A stretch of DNA of 64,000 nucleotides from Stutzerimonas stutzeri (lineage in GTDB: Bacteria > Pseudomonadota > Gammaproteobacteria > Pseudomonadales > Pseudomonadaceae). Below, piece by piece: positions 27,894-36,477 of the stretch. The stretch is taken from contig NZ_CP073105.1 in NCBI RefSeq assembly GCF_018138085.1, forward strand, positions 2,480,001 to 2,544,000, given 5' to 3'. Position numbers and translations under genes: made by a program. How positions within the stretch are numbered: the first letter of the stretch is position 1; each line of letters opens with the position of its first letter. Below the pieces are notes generated by a model. The model worked only from the letters and a program-made list of their open reading frames with translations. It searched no databases and had not been told where the DNA came from.

Positions 27894-29007
27894 TGGCAGC
27901 GGCAACCCCGTCTGGCTGCTGCTGGAGCTGACCTACCAATGTCCGCTGCAGTGCGCGTTTTGCAGCAACCCGCGCAACTTCGGCGACTACCGCCAAGACG
28001 AGCTCAGCACCGCCGAGTGGATCGACGTGATGGCCCAGGCCCGCGCCATGGGCGCCATGCAGATCGGCTTCTCCGGCGGCGAGCCGACCCTGCGCAAAGA
28101 CCTCGAGACGCTGGTCGCCGAGGCCGATCGCATGGGCTACTACACCAACCTGATCACTTCCGGCATCGGCCTGACCGAAGCTCGGCTGCACGCCCTGAAG
28201 GACGCCGGGTTGCGCCACATCCAGCTCGGTTTCCAGTCCACCGACCGCGACGTGGCGCGCCAGCTGGCCGGGGTCGATGCCTGGGAGCGCAAGCTCGGCA
28301 TGGCACGGCTGATCAAGTCGCTGGACTTTCCCATGGTGCTGAACGTACCGATTACCCGACAGAACATCGGCCAGATCCCGGACATCATCGACTTCGCCAT
28401 CGAGCTAGGCGTGGAATACCTCGAACTGGCCAATGTGCAGTACTACAACTGGGCGCTGCTCAACCGTGATGCGCTGATGCCGACCCGCGCCGATCTGCAG
28501 CGTGCGGAAAGCCAGGTGCAGCAAGCGCGCAAGCGTCACGGCGATCGGCTGACCATTTTCTTCGTCATCCCCGACTATTACGAAGGCCGACCCAAGGCCT
28601 GCATGAACGGCTGGGGCGCCATCCACGTCACCGTCGCGCCCAATGGCGACGTGCTGCCCTGCTCCCAGGCGGCCAACTTCAAGCATCTCCAGTTTCCCAA
28701 CGTGCGCCAGCAGCGTCTGGCGCAGATCTGGCACGATTCGCCGGTGTTCAACCTGTACCGCGGCGATAGCTGGATGCCCGAGCCCTGCCGCAGCTGCGAC
28801 GAGAAGGAAAAGGACTTCGGTGGTTGCCGCTGCCAGGCCCTGCTGCTGACCGGCGACGGCGCCAACACCGATCCGGCGTGCAACCGGTCGCCGCATCACC
28901 AGTTGGTGCGCCAGGCCGTGGCACTGGCCGAAGAGGCCGCCCGCCCGCAGGGCACCCTGATTGCCCGCCAAGCCAGCCAGGGGGTCGAAATTGAAACTGC
29001 CCCATGA
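27862..29007 (+). CDS. pqqE2: PqqE paralogue, radical SAM/SPASM enzyme (copy 2)
   Basis: This is a 381-residue radical SAM enzyme with the complete PqqE motif set: [54 protein letters not shown] and [20 protein letters not shown]. The central region differs strongly from PqqE1 (for example TRQNIGQIPDIIDFAIELGV), so this is a diverged paralogue rather than a recent duplicate. With both the radical SAM and auxiliary cluster cysteines intact it should be active, and the ExxxY peptide next door is its likely substrate. It overlaps pqqD2 and the following small membrane ORF. Confidence 0.94.
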   Translation: MARGGSELRLDGSGNPVWLLLELTYQCPLQCAFCSNPRNFGDYRQDELSTAEWIDVMAQARAMGAMQIGFSGGEPTLRKDLETLVAEADRMGYYTNLITSGIGLTEARLHALKDAGLRHIQLGFQSTDRDVARQLAGVDAWERKLGMARLIKSLDFPMVLNVPITRQNIGQIPDIIDFAIELGVEYLELANVQYYNWALLNRDALMPTRADLQRAESQVQQARKRHGDRLTIFFVIPDYYEGRPKACMNGWGAIHVTVAPNGDVLPCSQAANFKHLQFPNVRQQRLAQIWHDSPVFNLYRGDSWMPEPCRSCDEKEKDFGGCRCQALLLTGDGANTDPACNRSPHHQLVRQAVALAEEAARPQGTLIARQASQGVEIETAP

Positions 29008-29083
29008 TTCATTCGCCGGCACTCTCGGCGCCGGCCTCGTATTGACGCTCGGCTGCTACCTGCTGCTGCGCGTGCTGGTCTAG
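28991..29083 (+). CDS. 30-residue single-span membrane peptide (TTG start)
   Basis: This unannotated frame lies between pqqE2 and the PuuD-like gene. It starts at TTG 28991 with AGGGGG six bases upstream, overlaps the pqqE2 end by 17 bp and ends at TAG 29083, whose bases form part of the AGGAGG ribosome site of the next gene. It encodes one hydrophobic helix, GTLGAGLVLTLGCYLLLRVL, after a short polar start (KLPHDSFA). Small subunits of this shape accompany membrane cytochromes (CcoQ/CydX-like). The tight packing supports translation; the function is unknown. Confidence 0.6.
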   Translation: MKLPHDSFAGTLGAGLVLTLGCYLLLRVLV

Positions 29084-29091
29084 GAGGCGTG

Positions 29092-29595
29092 ATGCAGTCG
29101 CCCATCCTCGACGTGCTGGCCCGCTACGCGCATTTGCTATTCGCGCTGGTCTGGGTTGGCCACAACTACGCCAACTTCATCCAGAATCCGCGCTTCGTGC
29201 CGCTGCACAACGGCATCGACACTGCCACGCTGAATCGCGACCTGGAAGCGCGGATGAAGCGCGAGCACGGCATCTTCCGTTACGCCTCATTAGTGGTCTG
29301 GCTGTCCGGGATGGCCATGCTCTGGCATCGCGGTTGGCTGCCCGACGCCCTGTTGCTCAAAGGTCCGCTGGCGGTCATCGGCCTCGGCGCCTGGATCGGC
29401 ACGGCAATGCTGCTCAACCTCTGGCTCGTGCTCTGGCCACACCAGAAGAAGTTGCTCGGCTTCGTCCCGGCGACGCTGGAGGAGCGCGTGCGCTGCTCGC
29501 GTATCACCTTCCTGTCGTCGCGCAGCAATACCATCCTGTCGATTCCCCTGCTGTTCCTGATGGCGACTGGCGGCCATGGCTTGCACCTCTACTGA
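29092..29595 (+). CDS. PuuD-like integral membrane protein (urate oxidase N-terminal family)
   Basis: This is a 167-residue membrane protein with four hydrophobic helices. Segments ARYAHLLFALVWVGHNYANF near the N-terminus and LNLWLVLWPHQKKLLGF resemble the membrane part of PuuD-type urate hydroxylases, where histidines on the helices may hold heme. Several His are present (His 14, 24, 39, 60, 74, 119, 161, 165). ATG 29092 has AGGAGG four bases upstream. It overlaps the serC-like gene by 20 bp. In this operon it could pass electrons between the product pathway and the respiratory chain (inference). Confidence 0.75.
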   Translation: MQSPILDVLARYAHLLFALVWVGHNYANFIQNPRFVPLHNGIDTATLNRDLEARMKREHGIFRYASLVVWLSGMAMLWHRGWLPDALLLKGPLAVIGLGAWIGTAMLLNLWLVLWPHQKKLLGFVPATLEERVRCSRITFLSSRSNTILSIPLLFLMATGGHGLHLY

Positions 29596-30676
29596 ACCGT
29601 CCGCTCGCTACAACTTCGCCGCCGGTCCGGCGATGCTGCCGGTCGAGGTGCTGACGCAGATCGCCGAGGAGTTGCCGAACTGGCAGGCGAGCGGCTTTTC
29701 GGTGCTCGAGCAACCGTTCACCGATGCGCCGTTCAAGCACTTGATGAGCGATACCGAACAGTTGCTGCGCAGGCTCCTGGCGATTCCGCACGGCTACCGC
29801 GTGCTGTTCCTGCAGGGTGGCGCATCGGCGCAGTTCGGGCTGTTACCGCTGAACCTGCTTCGCCCCGGACAAAGCGCCGACTACCTCGAAAGCGGCCACT
29901 GGGCACGCAAGGCGATCGCCGAGGCGCGTCGGCACGCACCGGTCAGGGTTGTCGCCAGCGGTGCCGCACGAGGCTTCAGCGCCCTGCCCTCGTTCGAACA
30001 CTGGCGGCTCGATCCCGATGCCGGCTATTGCCACCTCACCAGCAACGAAACCAGCAACGGCCTGCAGATGCAGCATTTCCCAGAGTCGCCCGTGCCGCTG
30101 GTTGCCGACATGACCTCCGACCTGCTGACGCGCCCCTTGCCGGTCGGGCGCTTCGGGCTGATCTATGCCAGCGCACAGAAAAACCTCGGCGTCGCCGGCC
30201 TCTGCCTGCTGATCGTGCGCGATGACGTGCTACGCAAGCCGCCGCGCGGGCTGCCCGCCGCGTTCAGCTATGCCGTCCAGGCCGAGCAGCAGAGCCGCTT
30301 CAACACACCGCCAACCTTTGCCCTGTATGTCGCCAACCTGATGCTGCGCTGGATCGAGCGCCAGGGTGGCCTCGAGGTGATGGCCGCCAACGCCCGCGAG
30401 CGCAGCCAGCGGCTTTATCGCCATATCGACGCCAGCGGCTTCTACCATTGCCCGCAGCGCGTGGCAGACCGCTCCACCATCAACGTCTGCTTCCAGTTAC
30501 GCGATCCGCAGCGGGTCGCGGCGTTCGTTGCCGAGGCGGCACATCAGGGGCTGCATCACCTGGCCGGCCACGCGGCGGTCGGCGGCCTGCGGGCGAGCTT
30601 GTACAACGCCATGCCGCTGGAGGGCGTCGAGCGGTTGCTGGCGTTCATGCAACGGTTCGAGTGCCGCCATGGCTGA
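29576..30676 (+). CDS. SerC-like PLP aminotransferase with altered substrate pocket
   Basis: This is a 366-residue class V aminotransferase clearly derived from phosphoserine aminotransferase: YNFAAGPAMLPVEVL at the start, W109 in SGHWARKAI, the PLP lysine in YASAQKNLG (Lys 202), NTPPTFALY and LRASLYNAMPLEGVE at the end. However, the substrate phosphate contacts of SerC are changed: the SHR of E. coli SerC (His41-Arg42) corresponds to PFT here (Phe48-Thr49), and GHR near the C-terminus is GHA. PLP binding is kept. It is therefore unlikely to act on phosphohydroxypyruvate and probably serves the pqq-like operon. It overlaps both neighbours. Confidence 0.85.
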   Translation: MACTSTEPSARYNFAAGPAMLPVEVLTQIAEELPNWQASGFSVLEQPFTDAPFKHLMSDTEQLLRRLLAIPHGYRVLFLQGGASAQFGLLPLNLLRPGQSADYLESGHWARKAIAEARRHAPVRVVASGAARGFSALPSFEHWRLDPDAGYCHLTSNETSNGLQMQHFPESPVPLVADMTSDLLTRPLPVGRFGLIYASAQKNLGVAGLCLLIVRDDVLRKPPRGLPAAFSYAVQAEQQSRFNTPPTFALYVANLMLRWIERQGGLEVMAANARERSQRLYRHIDASGFYHCPQRVADRSTINVCFQLRDPQRVAAFVAEAAHQGLHHLAGHAAVGGLRASLYNAMPLEGVERLLAFMQRFECRHG

Positions 30677-31535
30677 GGGGGTTTTGCCAGCACAGCGCAC
30701 GCGTCTGCGCCACCGCTTCGCACTGGACCTGGCGAGCCTGGCGTGCCGCCTCCCCGCGCAGCCAATCGCTCAACCGGTCGAGGCGATGGGCCTGCAGTTC
30801 CAGACCCCGGTGGGTATCGCGGCCGGCTTCGATCGACTCGGACGGCTCGGGCGCCGGGCTTCGACGCTGGGCTTCGGTTTTACCGAGATCGGCAGCCTGA
30901 CCGCCGCCGACCTGCCCCTTCTGGCAGCTCCCCGGCTAGGCGCGGCACAACTGGGCGTCAACCTGACGCTCGACGCGGGTCATGCGATCGCCCAGACCTG
31001 CGCGCTGCTCCAGGGCGCCTGGCCTTGGGCCGACTATCTGTTGCTCAACCTCATCGGGCCAGCCTGTGCGCCTTTGCTGGAGCAGCCCGGGCGTCTCCAA
31101 GCGCGGCTCGCCTCACTGCGTGACCATCACCGACATCTCAACTGCGCCTATGGTCGGCAGGTCCCGCTGGTGGCCAAGCTACGCTGCCTGCCCGACAACC
31201 TGCCGCTGGCCCTGGTCGACCGGCTTCTGGGGCTGGGCTTCGATGGTCTGCTGCTGGCCCATGACCCCGGACCGCCAGCTACACGCCAACGCTACCTGGC
31301 CTGGCAGGATGAGCGTGTCCAGGCGCAGGCGTGCGCGCAGGTCGCGCAGCTGCACCGTCTCTGCGGACCGAACGCTGTATTGATGTCGGTGGGTGGCATC
31401 CAGACGGCCGATCACCTGCGTGAGCGTAGGGCGGCCGGCGCGCAGCTGGTCCAGGTGCATGCGGCCCTGCTGCAGCAAGGACCCTGGCTGGCGCGCCGCC
31501 TGCTGGGGGCGGGAACCGAAGGTCCGGTTCGGTAG
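30669..31535 (+). CDS. PyrD-like flavoprotein with degenerate active site
   Basis: This 288-residue TIM-barrel protein resembles class 2 dihydroorotate dehydrogenase: TPVGIAAGFDRLGRLGRRAS, LGFGFTEIGSLT, the FMN-phosphate half with SVGGIQTADHLRERRAAGA and LVQVHAALLQQGPWLARRL. The catalytic NxSSPNTPG segment of PyrD is replaced by NLIGPACAP, and the TNTT orotate-binding segment by AHDP, so it should not oxidise dihydroorotate. Lys 170 (VAKLR) of the barrel is kept. ATG 30669 overlaps the serC-like stop by 8 bp. It is the last gene of the second pqq operon; a terminator follows. Confidence 0.8.
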   Translation: MAEGVLPAQRTRLRHRFALDLASLACRLPAQPIAQPVEAMGLQFQTPVGIAAGFDRLGRLGRRASTLGFGFTEIGSLTAADLPLLAAPRLGAAQLGVNLTLDAGHAIAQTCALLQGAWPWADYLLLNLIGPACAPLLEQPGRLQARLASLRDHHRHLNCAYGRQVPLVAKLRCLPDNLPLALVDRLLGLGFDGLLLAHDPGPPATRQRYLAWQDERVQAQACAQVAQLHRLCGPNAVLMSVGGIQTADHLRERRAAGAQLVQVHAALLQQGPWLARRLLGAGTEGPVR

Positions 31536-31593
31536 AGGGCGCAAGGCTAGCCGCGCGAAGGCGTTGCCCTCCACGACTGCCTGCGCACAAACG

Positions 31594-31624
31594 AAAAGGG
31601 CCGGCTAAGAGCCGGCCCTTTGTC
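31594..31624. terminator. Bidirectional terminator between pqq-like operon and pedH
   Basis: AAAAGGGCCGGCT-AAGA-GCCGGCCCTTT has A and T runs on both sides and lies between two converging genes (pyrD-like and pedH). Confidence 0.88.
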
Positions 31625-31636
31625 TTCAGGTGTCGA

Positions 31637-33415
31637 TCAACGCTTGGCGACGACCTGGTCCTTCGGCAGCTTGAACGTCCAGACCATGCCACCCTGGTTG
31701 AAGTCCTTGATGCGCTTGGCGACTTCGCCGCCCCACAGCGGGACCGCACCACCCCAGCCGGAGAGCACGGAGACGTACTGCTCGCCGTCCATTTCCCAGG
31801 TAATCGGCGAGCCGATCACGCCGGAGCCGGTGTTGAACTCGTAGAGTTTCTTGCCGGTCTTGGCGTCGAACGCCATCAGGTAGCCTTCCGGGTTGCCGGT
31901 GAATACCAGGTTACCCTTGGTTGCCAGCACACCGCCCCAGAGCGGCGCGTAGTTCTTGTAGCGCCAGACTTCCTTGCCGGTCTTCGGATCGATGGCGCGC
32001 AGTACGCCGATGTAGTCCTCGTTCAGCGGATGAATGGTGAAGCCGGCACCCAGATAGGCCGCGCCCTTCTTGTAGGCGACGCCTTCGTTCCAGATGTCCA
32101 TGCCCCATTCGTTGGACGGCACGTAGAACAGCCCGGTGTCCTGGCTGTAAGCCATCGGCATCCAGTTCTTGCCGCCGAGGAACGACGGCGCGACGAAGAC
32201 CGACTTGCCCTTGTCCGCGTCGCCCGGGGCGCCAGGACGGTTGGCATCGTCGTAGACCGGACGGCCATCCTTGTCCAGACCCTTGGCCCAGGTGATCTTG
32301 TCGACGAAGGGGAAGCCGCGGATGAACTTGCCGTTGGTGCGGTCGAGAACGTAGAAGAAGCCGTTACGGTCCGCGGTGCCGGCGGCCTTGACGGTTTTTC
32401 CGCCGTCCTTGTAATCGAAGGAGATCAGCTCGTTCACACCGTCGAAGTCCCAGCCGTCATGTGGCGTCGACTGGAAGTGCCATTTGATCGAGCCATCGTC
32501 CGGGTTCAATGCCAGGCGGGACGACGAGAACAGGTTGTCACCCGGGCGCAGGTGCGAGTTCCACGGCGATGGGTTACCGGTGCCGAACAGCAGCGAGTTG
32601 GTATCCGGATCGTAATAGCCGCCCAGCCAGGGCGCGGCGCCGCCAGTCTTCCACAGGTCGCCCGGCCAGGTCTTGCCGGCCTCACCACCGGAGATGCCGT
32701 TCTCGACCTTCTTGCCGTCCTTCATCACGTAGCCCATGTGGCCTTCGACGGTCGGACGGGTCCAGAGCAGCTCGCCATTCTTGGCATCGAATGCCTGGAT
32801 CATGCCGACAACGCCGAATTCGCCGCCTGCCAGGCCAGTGATGACCTTGCCCTTGACGACCATGGGTGCGGCGGAAATGGAGTAGCCGGCCTTGTAGTCA
32901 GCGACGGTCTTCTTCCAGACGACCTTGCCGGTGTCCTTGTTCAACGCGACCAGCTTGGCGTCCAGGGTGCCGAAGATCACCAGGTCGTCATACAGCGCGA
33001 CACCGCGGTTGATCACGTCACAGCACGGCATGATGCCATCGGGCAGGCGCGCATCGTACTGCCAGATTTCCTTGCCGGTACGGGCGTCCACGGCGAAGAC
33101 GCGGGAATAGGAGCCGGTCACATACATCACGCCGTCCTTGATCAGCGGCTGCGCTTCCTGACCACGCTGCTTTTCGCCGCCGAGGGAGAACCCCCAGACC
33201 GGGCGCAGTTGGCTGACGTTTTCGGTGTTCAGTTTGTCCAGTTGACTGTAGCGCTGCCCTTGCAGGCCCAGGCCGTTGGTGACGATCTGATCGGTGGACT
33301 TGGCGTCGTTGAGAATTTCCTGATCAGTGACTGCCCAAGCCGACACGCTGGACATCGCCATGGCGGCGCATAGCGCGGTCAGGGCGAAGGGCTTGCGAAG
33401 ACCGGTGTGCTTCAT
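31637..33415 (-). CDS. pedH: Lanthanide-type PQQ alcohol dehydrogenase (PedH-like)
   Basis: This is a 592-residue periplasmic quinoprotein with a signal peptide ([16 protein letters not shown]) and an eight-bladed propeller of Trp-docking motifs (such as [12 protein letters not shown]). The vicinal disulfide of PQQ enzymes is Cys131-Cys132 in PCCDV; metal ligands Glu199 and Asn281 and catalytic Asp323 are present. The key feature is WDFDG: Asp325 two residues after the catalytic Asp, which marks lanthanide-dependent enzymes (PedH, XoxF). It oxidises primary alcohols and aldehydes and feeds cytochrome c. The start ATG 33415 has GAGGTAG upstream. A CTACC motif lies 118 bp before it. Confidence 0.94.
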   Translation of the reverse strand: MKHTGLRKPFALTALCAAMAMSSVSAWAVTDQEILNDAKSTDQIVTNGLGLQGQRYSQLDKLNTENVSQLRPVWGFSLGGEKQRGQEAQPLIKDGVMYVTGSYSRVFAVDARTGKEIWQYDARLPDGIMPCCDVINRGVALYDDLVIFGTLDAKLVALNKDTGKVVWKKTVADYKAGYSISAAPMVVKGKVITGLAGGEFGVVGMIQAFDAKNGELLWTRPTVEGHMGYVMKDGKKVENGISGGEAGKTWPGDLWKTGGAAPWLGGYYDPDTNSLLFGTGNPSPWNSHLRPGDNLFSSSRLALNPDDGSIKWHFQSTPHDGWDFDGVNELISFDYKDGGKTVKAAGTADRNGFFYVLDRTNGKFIRGFPFVDKITWAKGLDKDGRPVYDDANRPGAPGDADKGKSVFVAPSFLGGKNWMPMAYSQDTGLFYVPSNEWGMDIWNEGVAYKKGAAYLGAGFTIHPLNEDYIGVLRAIDPKTGKEVWRYKNYAPLWGGVLATKGNLVFTGNPEGYLMAFDAKTGKKLYEFNTGSGVIGSPITWEMDGEQYVSVLSGWGGAVPLWGGEVAKRIKDFNQGGMVWTFKLPKDQVVAKR

Positions 33416-33531
33416 TGCGGCTACCTCTACGGGTTCATTGTTATCGTCGCCGGGAAGTTTTCCCGGTCTGTTGCCGATTCTTCGTTGCAGGCCCTTTGCC
33501 AACAATTGCACGCAGTACCGATTTTCCTACT

Positions 33532-33543
33532 CCCTTGGTAGCA
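33532..33543 (-). promoter_or_regulatory. CTACC motif upstream of pedH
   Basis: Toward pedH the strand reads TATTGCTACCAAGGGAGTA, about 118 bp before ATG 33415. It is the shared element (see findings). Confidence 0.55.
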
Positions 33544-33698
33544 ATACCGTCACGCAGGGCGCGCCAGCTCAGCGATCGAAGGGTCTGGCCGAGCGCAACC
33601 CGACACCGAAGTCGCAGCCCGGGGGCCCGAAAAGACAATTTCTCGCGGTGACAACTGCCCGTAAAAAAGCGGTTCCCCCGCTCACAAGGACATGAGCC

Positions 33699-34934
33699 AT
33701 GCTTCGTCCCCTTTTTCTTATCCTGCTATTGGCGCTGACGGCTGACGGCCAAGCAGCAACGGCGATTCGCGTCGGCCTGAACTACCCGAGCACCGGTAAC
33801 TACAAAAGCGAAGGGCTGGAGCTGCGCCGTGGCGCCCTGCTCGCGATCGACGACATCAACCGCGAGGGGGGCGTGCTCGGCAGGCCGCTGGAGCTGGTCA
33901 GCCACAACACGGCGGCACGCGACGAAAAGGCCAGCGCCAACATCGAGCGGTTTGCCGCCCAGGGTGTTTCCATGGCTTTCGGTGGCGCCACCAGCGAGGA
34001 AGCCATTGCCGCCGGCCAGCGGGCACGCGAGCTCGGTCTGCTGTTTTTCCCCACGCTGGCCTATGCCAATTCGATTACCGGCCGTGACGGGCAGCGTTAT
34101 CTGTTCCGCGAAACCAACAGCGCCTGGATGAGTGCGCGGGTGCTGGGCGAGTACCTCAGTTGGCACCTGCCCAACCGCCGTTACCACTACATCAGCCTCG
34201 AAGACAGCTGGGGCCACAGCATGGAACAGGCGCTGCGTGAGGCCACTCGCAGCCGCGATCGAGCCCGTCATGGCTTCTCCAGAATCAGTGCCAGAGGCGC
34301 GCATCATGACGAGTATCTCGCCGCGCTGAAGAAAGCCGATGCGAGTGATGCCGATGTGTTGGTCGTCGTGCTGCTCGGCCAGGATCTGGTGCAGACGATG
34401 CGTCTCGCCCATGATCTGCGCCTCGATCGACGAATGCAGATCATCGTCCCCAACCTGACCAGCAGCATCGTCGAACAGGCCGGTCCGCAGGTCATGGAGC
34501 ATGTGATCGGCACCACCGCCTGGACCTGGCAGGTGCCTGCGCTGGTCAAAAACACCCAGGGTCAGGCATTCGTCGATGCCTACATCGCGCAGCATCGACG
34601 CTACCCCGACAGCACCACCGCCTCGGCCTATAGCATCGTTCGGGAGTGGGCCGCCGCCGTTCAGCGAGCCGGAAGCCTGGACAGTGAGGCAGTCATCGGC
34701 GCGTTGGAGGATCATCACTACAGCCTGCTCAAGGATGACCAGTACTGGCGCGGCTTCGACCATCAGAACGTACAGAGTATCTATGCCGTGCGGGTCCGCT
34801 CGCGCAGCGAGATCATGCAGGACCGCTTCAAGCAGGACTACTTCACCATCATCCACCGCATGGGCGGTGAGGAAGCGGCCCCAAGCCGTGACGATTGGCT
34901 GGAAGAGCGCGGCGACGATCCAATCCTGCGATAA
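33699..34934 (+). CDS. Periplasmic amide/urea-type binding protein without ABC partners
   Basis: This is a 411-residue type I periplasmic binding protein with a signal peptide (LFLILLLALTADGQA). It belongs to the branched-chain amino acid/urea receptor group: VGLNYPSTGNYKSEGLELRRGA, AIDDINREGGVLGRPLELV and FGGATSEEAIAAG, YISLEDSWGHSMEQALRE. No permease or ATPase gene is adjacent. It is divergent from pedH, across a 283-bp spacer. It may be a sensing or delivery protein for quinoprotein substrates or metal (inference only). Confidence 0.85.
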   Translation: MLRPLFLILLLALTADGQAATAIRVGLNYPSTGNYKSEGLELRRGALLAIDDINREGGVLGRPLELVSHNTAARDEKASANIERFAAQGVSMAFGGATSEEAIAAGQRARELGLLFFPTLAYANSITGRDGQRYLFRETNSAWMSARVLGEYLSWHLPNRRYHYISLEDSWGHSMEQALREATRSRDRARHGFSRISARGAHHDEYLAALKKADASDADVLVVVLLGQDLVQTMRLAHDLRLDRRMQIIVPNLTSSIVEQAGPQVMEHVIGTTAWTWQVPALVKNTQGQAFVDAYIAQHRRYPDSTTASAYSIVREWAAAVQRAGSLDSEAVIGALEDHHYSLLKDDQYWRGFDHQNVQSIYAVRVRSRSEIMQDRFKQDYFTIIHRMGGEEAAPSRDDWLEERGDDPILR

Positions 34935-35170
34935 TCGCCGGCCAAGCGTGCCGGACACCGTTCGACCACGCCTCCTCGCAGCGTCAGCAGGCCCAACGGG
35001 CGCGCTGGCGCTTTTTTCGTTTCCACGTGGGAATCGCCTGCCGCGCGAACGCGGTGACCGGCACGATGCCCGGTCGCTGAGCGCAGCCTATCGAGCAGCG
35101 GTCCCGTGGTGCGACGAGAGGCTGGCGAGCGGCACCGGCAGTTCCCGATCCAATCGCCGCAGGACGATCC

Positions 35171-36367
35171 ATGAAGCAACAGTGGCCGGCGTTTCCCTGG
35201 GTATGTTTCGCCATGTGCGTCGGGGTCATGGGCACCGCGCTCATTTCACCGCTCTATCCGCTCTATCAGCAGGTCTGGCACCTGCGCACCAGCGACGTAT
35301 CGCTGATCTACGTGGTGTACATGCTGGGTGCGCTGGCAGGGCTGCTATTCATGGGCCGACTGTCGGACACGTTGGGGTTTCACCGCGTGATGCTGGCGGG
35401 CCTGCTGCTCGGCTGGGGTGGCACCTTGGTGACGATGCTGGCGTGGAACCTGCCGAGCCTGAATATCGGGCGCTTCGCGGTTGGGCTGTCCTCGAGCCTG
35501 ATCGTCACCAGTGCTTCCGTTGGCCTGGTGCAGATCTCCCGTGACGGCGCCTCGCAGCGTATTTCCACCCTCACCAGCTTCCTGCTCGCCTTCGGCTTCG
35601 GGCTCGGGCCCTTGACCGGGGGCGTCATCGGCCAGTGGTTCGCCGACCCGCTGAGATCCGCCTATGTGCCGTCGCTGGGCCTCGGCGTGCTGGCGGTCTA
35701 TGCATTGCTACGCCTGGACTTCGTAACACCCGGCGCCGGACCGGGCGTGGCGCTCGGCTGGCGAACCTTCATCCCGCGCCTGGCCTGGACGCGACGCAGC
35801 GATTCGCACGCCTTTCTGCTGACCTGCGCCTGTCCATTCTTCGCCTTCGGCGTGTTCGGACTCTACGCGTCCATGGCGCCGCTGTTCCTGAAAAAGATGC
35901 TGCCGTGGCACGGCCCGGTGGTCAGCGGCACCTCGATCGGCGTGATCCTGCTTACCTCAGCGATGGTGCAGCTTGCCTGCGCCCGGCTGCCGCTGCGCTG
36001 GGGCGGACTGCTCGGCCTGCTGGCCGTGGTGCTGAGCAACGCCATGCTGGTGCTCAACTTCAGCCTCGGTTCGGCGCTGGTCTTCATCGTCGGCGTCTGC
36101 GCCGCGGCTACCGGCCACGGCCTGTGCCTGCTAGCGGGCATCAGCATGGTCAACCGCATCGCTAGCCCTTCCGAACGCTCCGGGCTGATTTCGACCTACC
36201 TCGTGTGTGGCTACGTTGGCAGCATCGTGCCCTTGCTCGGCGTCGGCTGGATCGCCGACCACTACGGCCTGCCGGTGGCGGTGACCTCGCTGGGGCTGGG
36301 TGTGATGATTATCGCAACGCCTCTGGCCGGACGGTTCTTCCTCCACCCGCGGATGCGGGACGCTTGA
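35171..36367 (+). CDS. MFS transporter
   Basis: This is a 398-residue inner-membrane protein with 12 hydrophobic segments. The MFS loop 2-3 motif is GRLSDTLGFHRVMLAG (about residues 62-77), and a large cytosolic loop lies near residue 200. The substrate is unknown. It lies 236 bp downstream of the binding protein gene; there is no recognisable gene between, and no clear terminator. Confidence 0.9.
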   Translation: MKQQWPAFPWVCFAMCVGVMGTALISPLYPLYQQVWHLRTSDVSLIYVVYMLGALAGLLFMGRLSDTLGFHRVMLAGLLLGWGGTLVTMLAWNLPSLNIGRFAVGLSSSLIVTSASVGLVQISRDGASQRISTLTSFLLAFGFGLGPLTGGVIGQWFADPLRSAYVPSLGLGVLAVYALLRLDFVTPGAGPGVALGWRTFIPRLAWTRRSDSHAFLLTCACPFFAFGVFGLYASMAPLFLKKMLPWHGPVVSGTSIGVILLTSAMVQLACARLPLRWGGLLGLLAVVLSNAMLVLNFSLGSALVFIVGVCAAATGHGLCLLAGISMVNRIASPSERSGLISTYLVCGYVGSIVPLLGVGWIADHYGLPVAVTSLGLGVMIIATPLAGRFFLHPRMRDA

Positions 36368-36477
36368 CGACGGAGATGGCGATCGAACGGCAGCTTCCGA
36401 TCGCTGACTGACTACGGTTCCATGTGTTCGCAGCCTGGAATTCCCGGGTCGCTGCCGCATCGCGACCCATTCGCCCT

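Noticed and set aside
32030..33373. Open frame on the plus strand (447 codons)
   Set aside because: It is antisense to pedH and mirrors the quinoprotein repeats.
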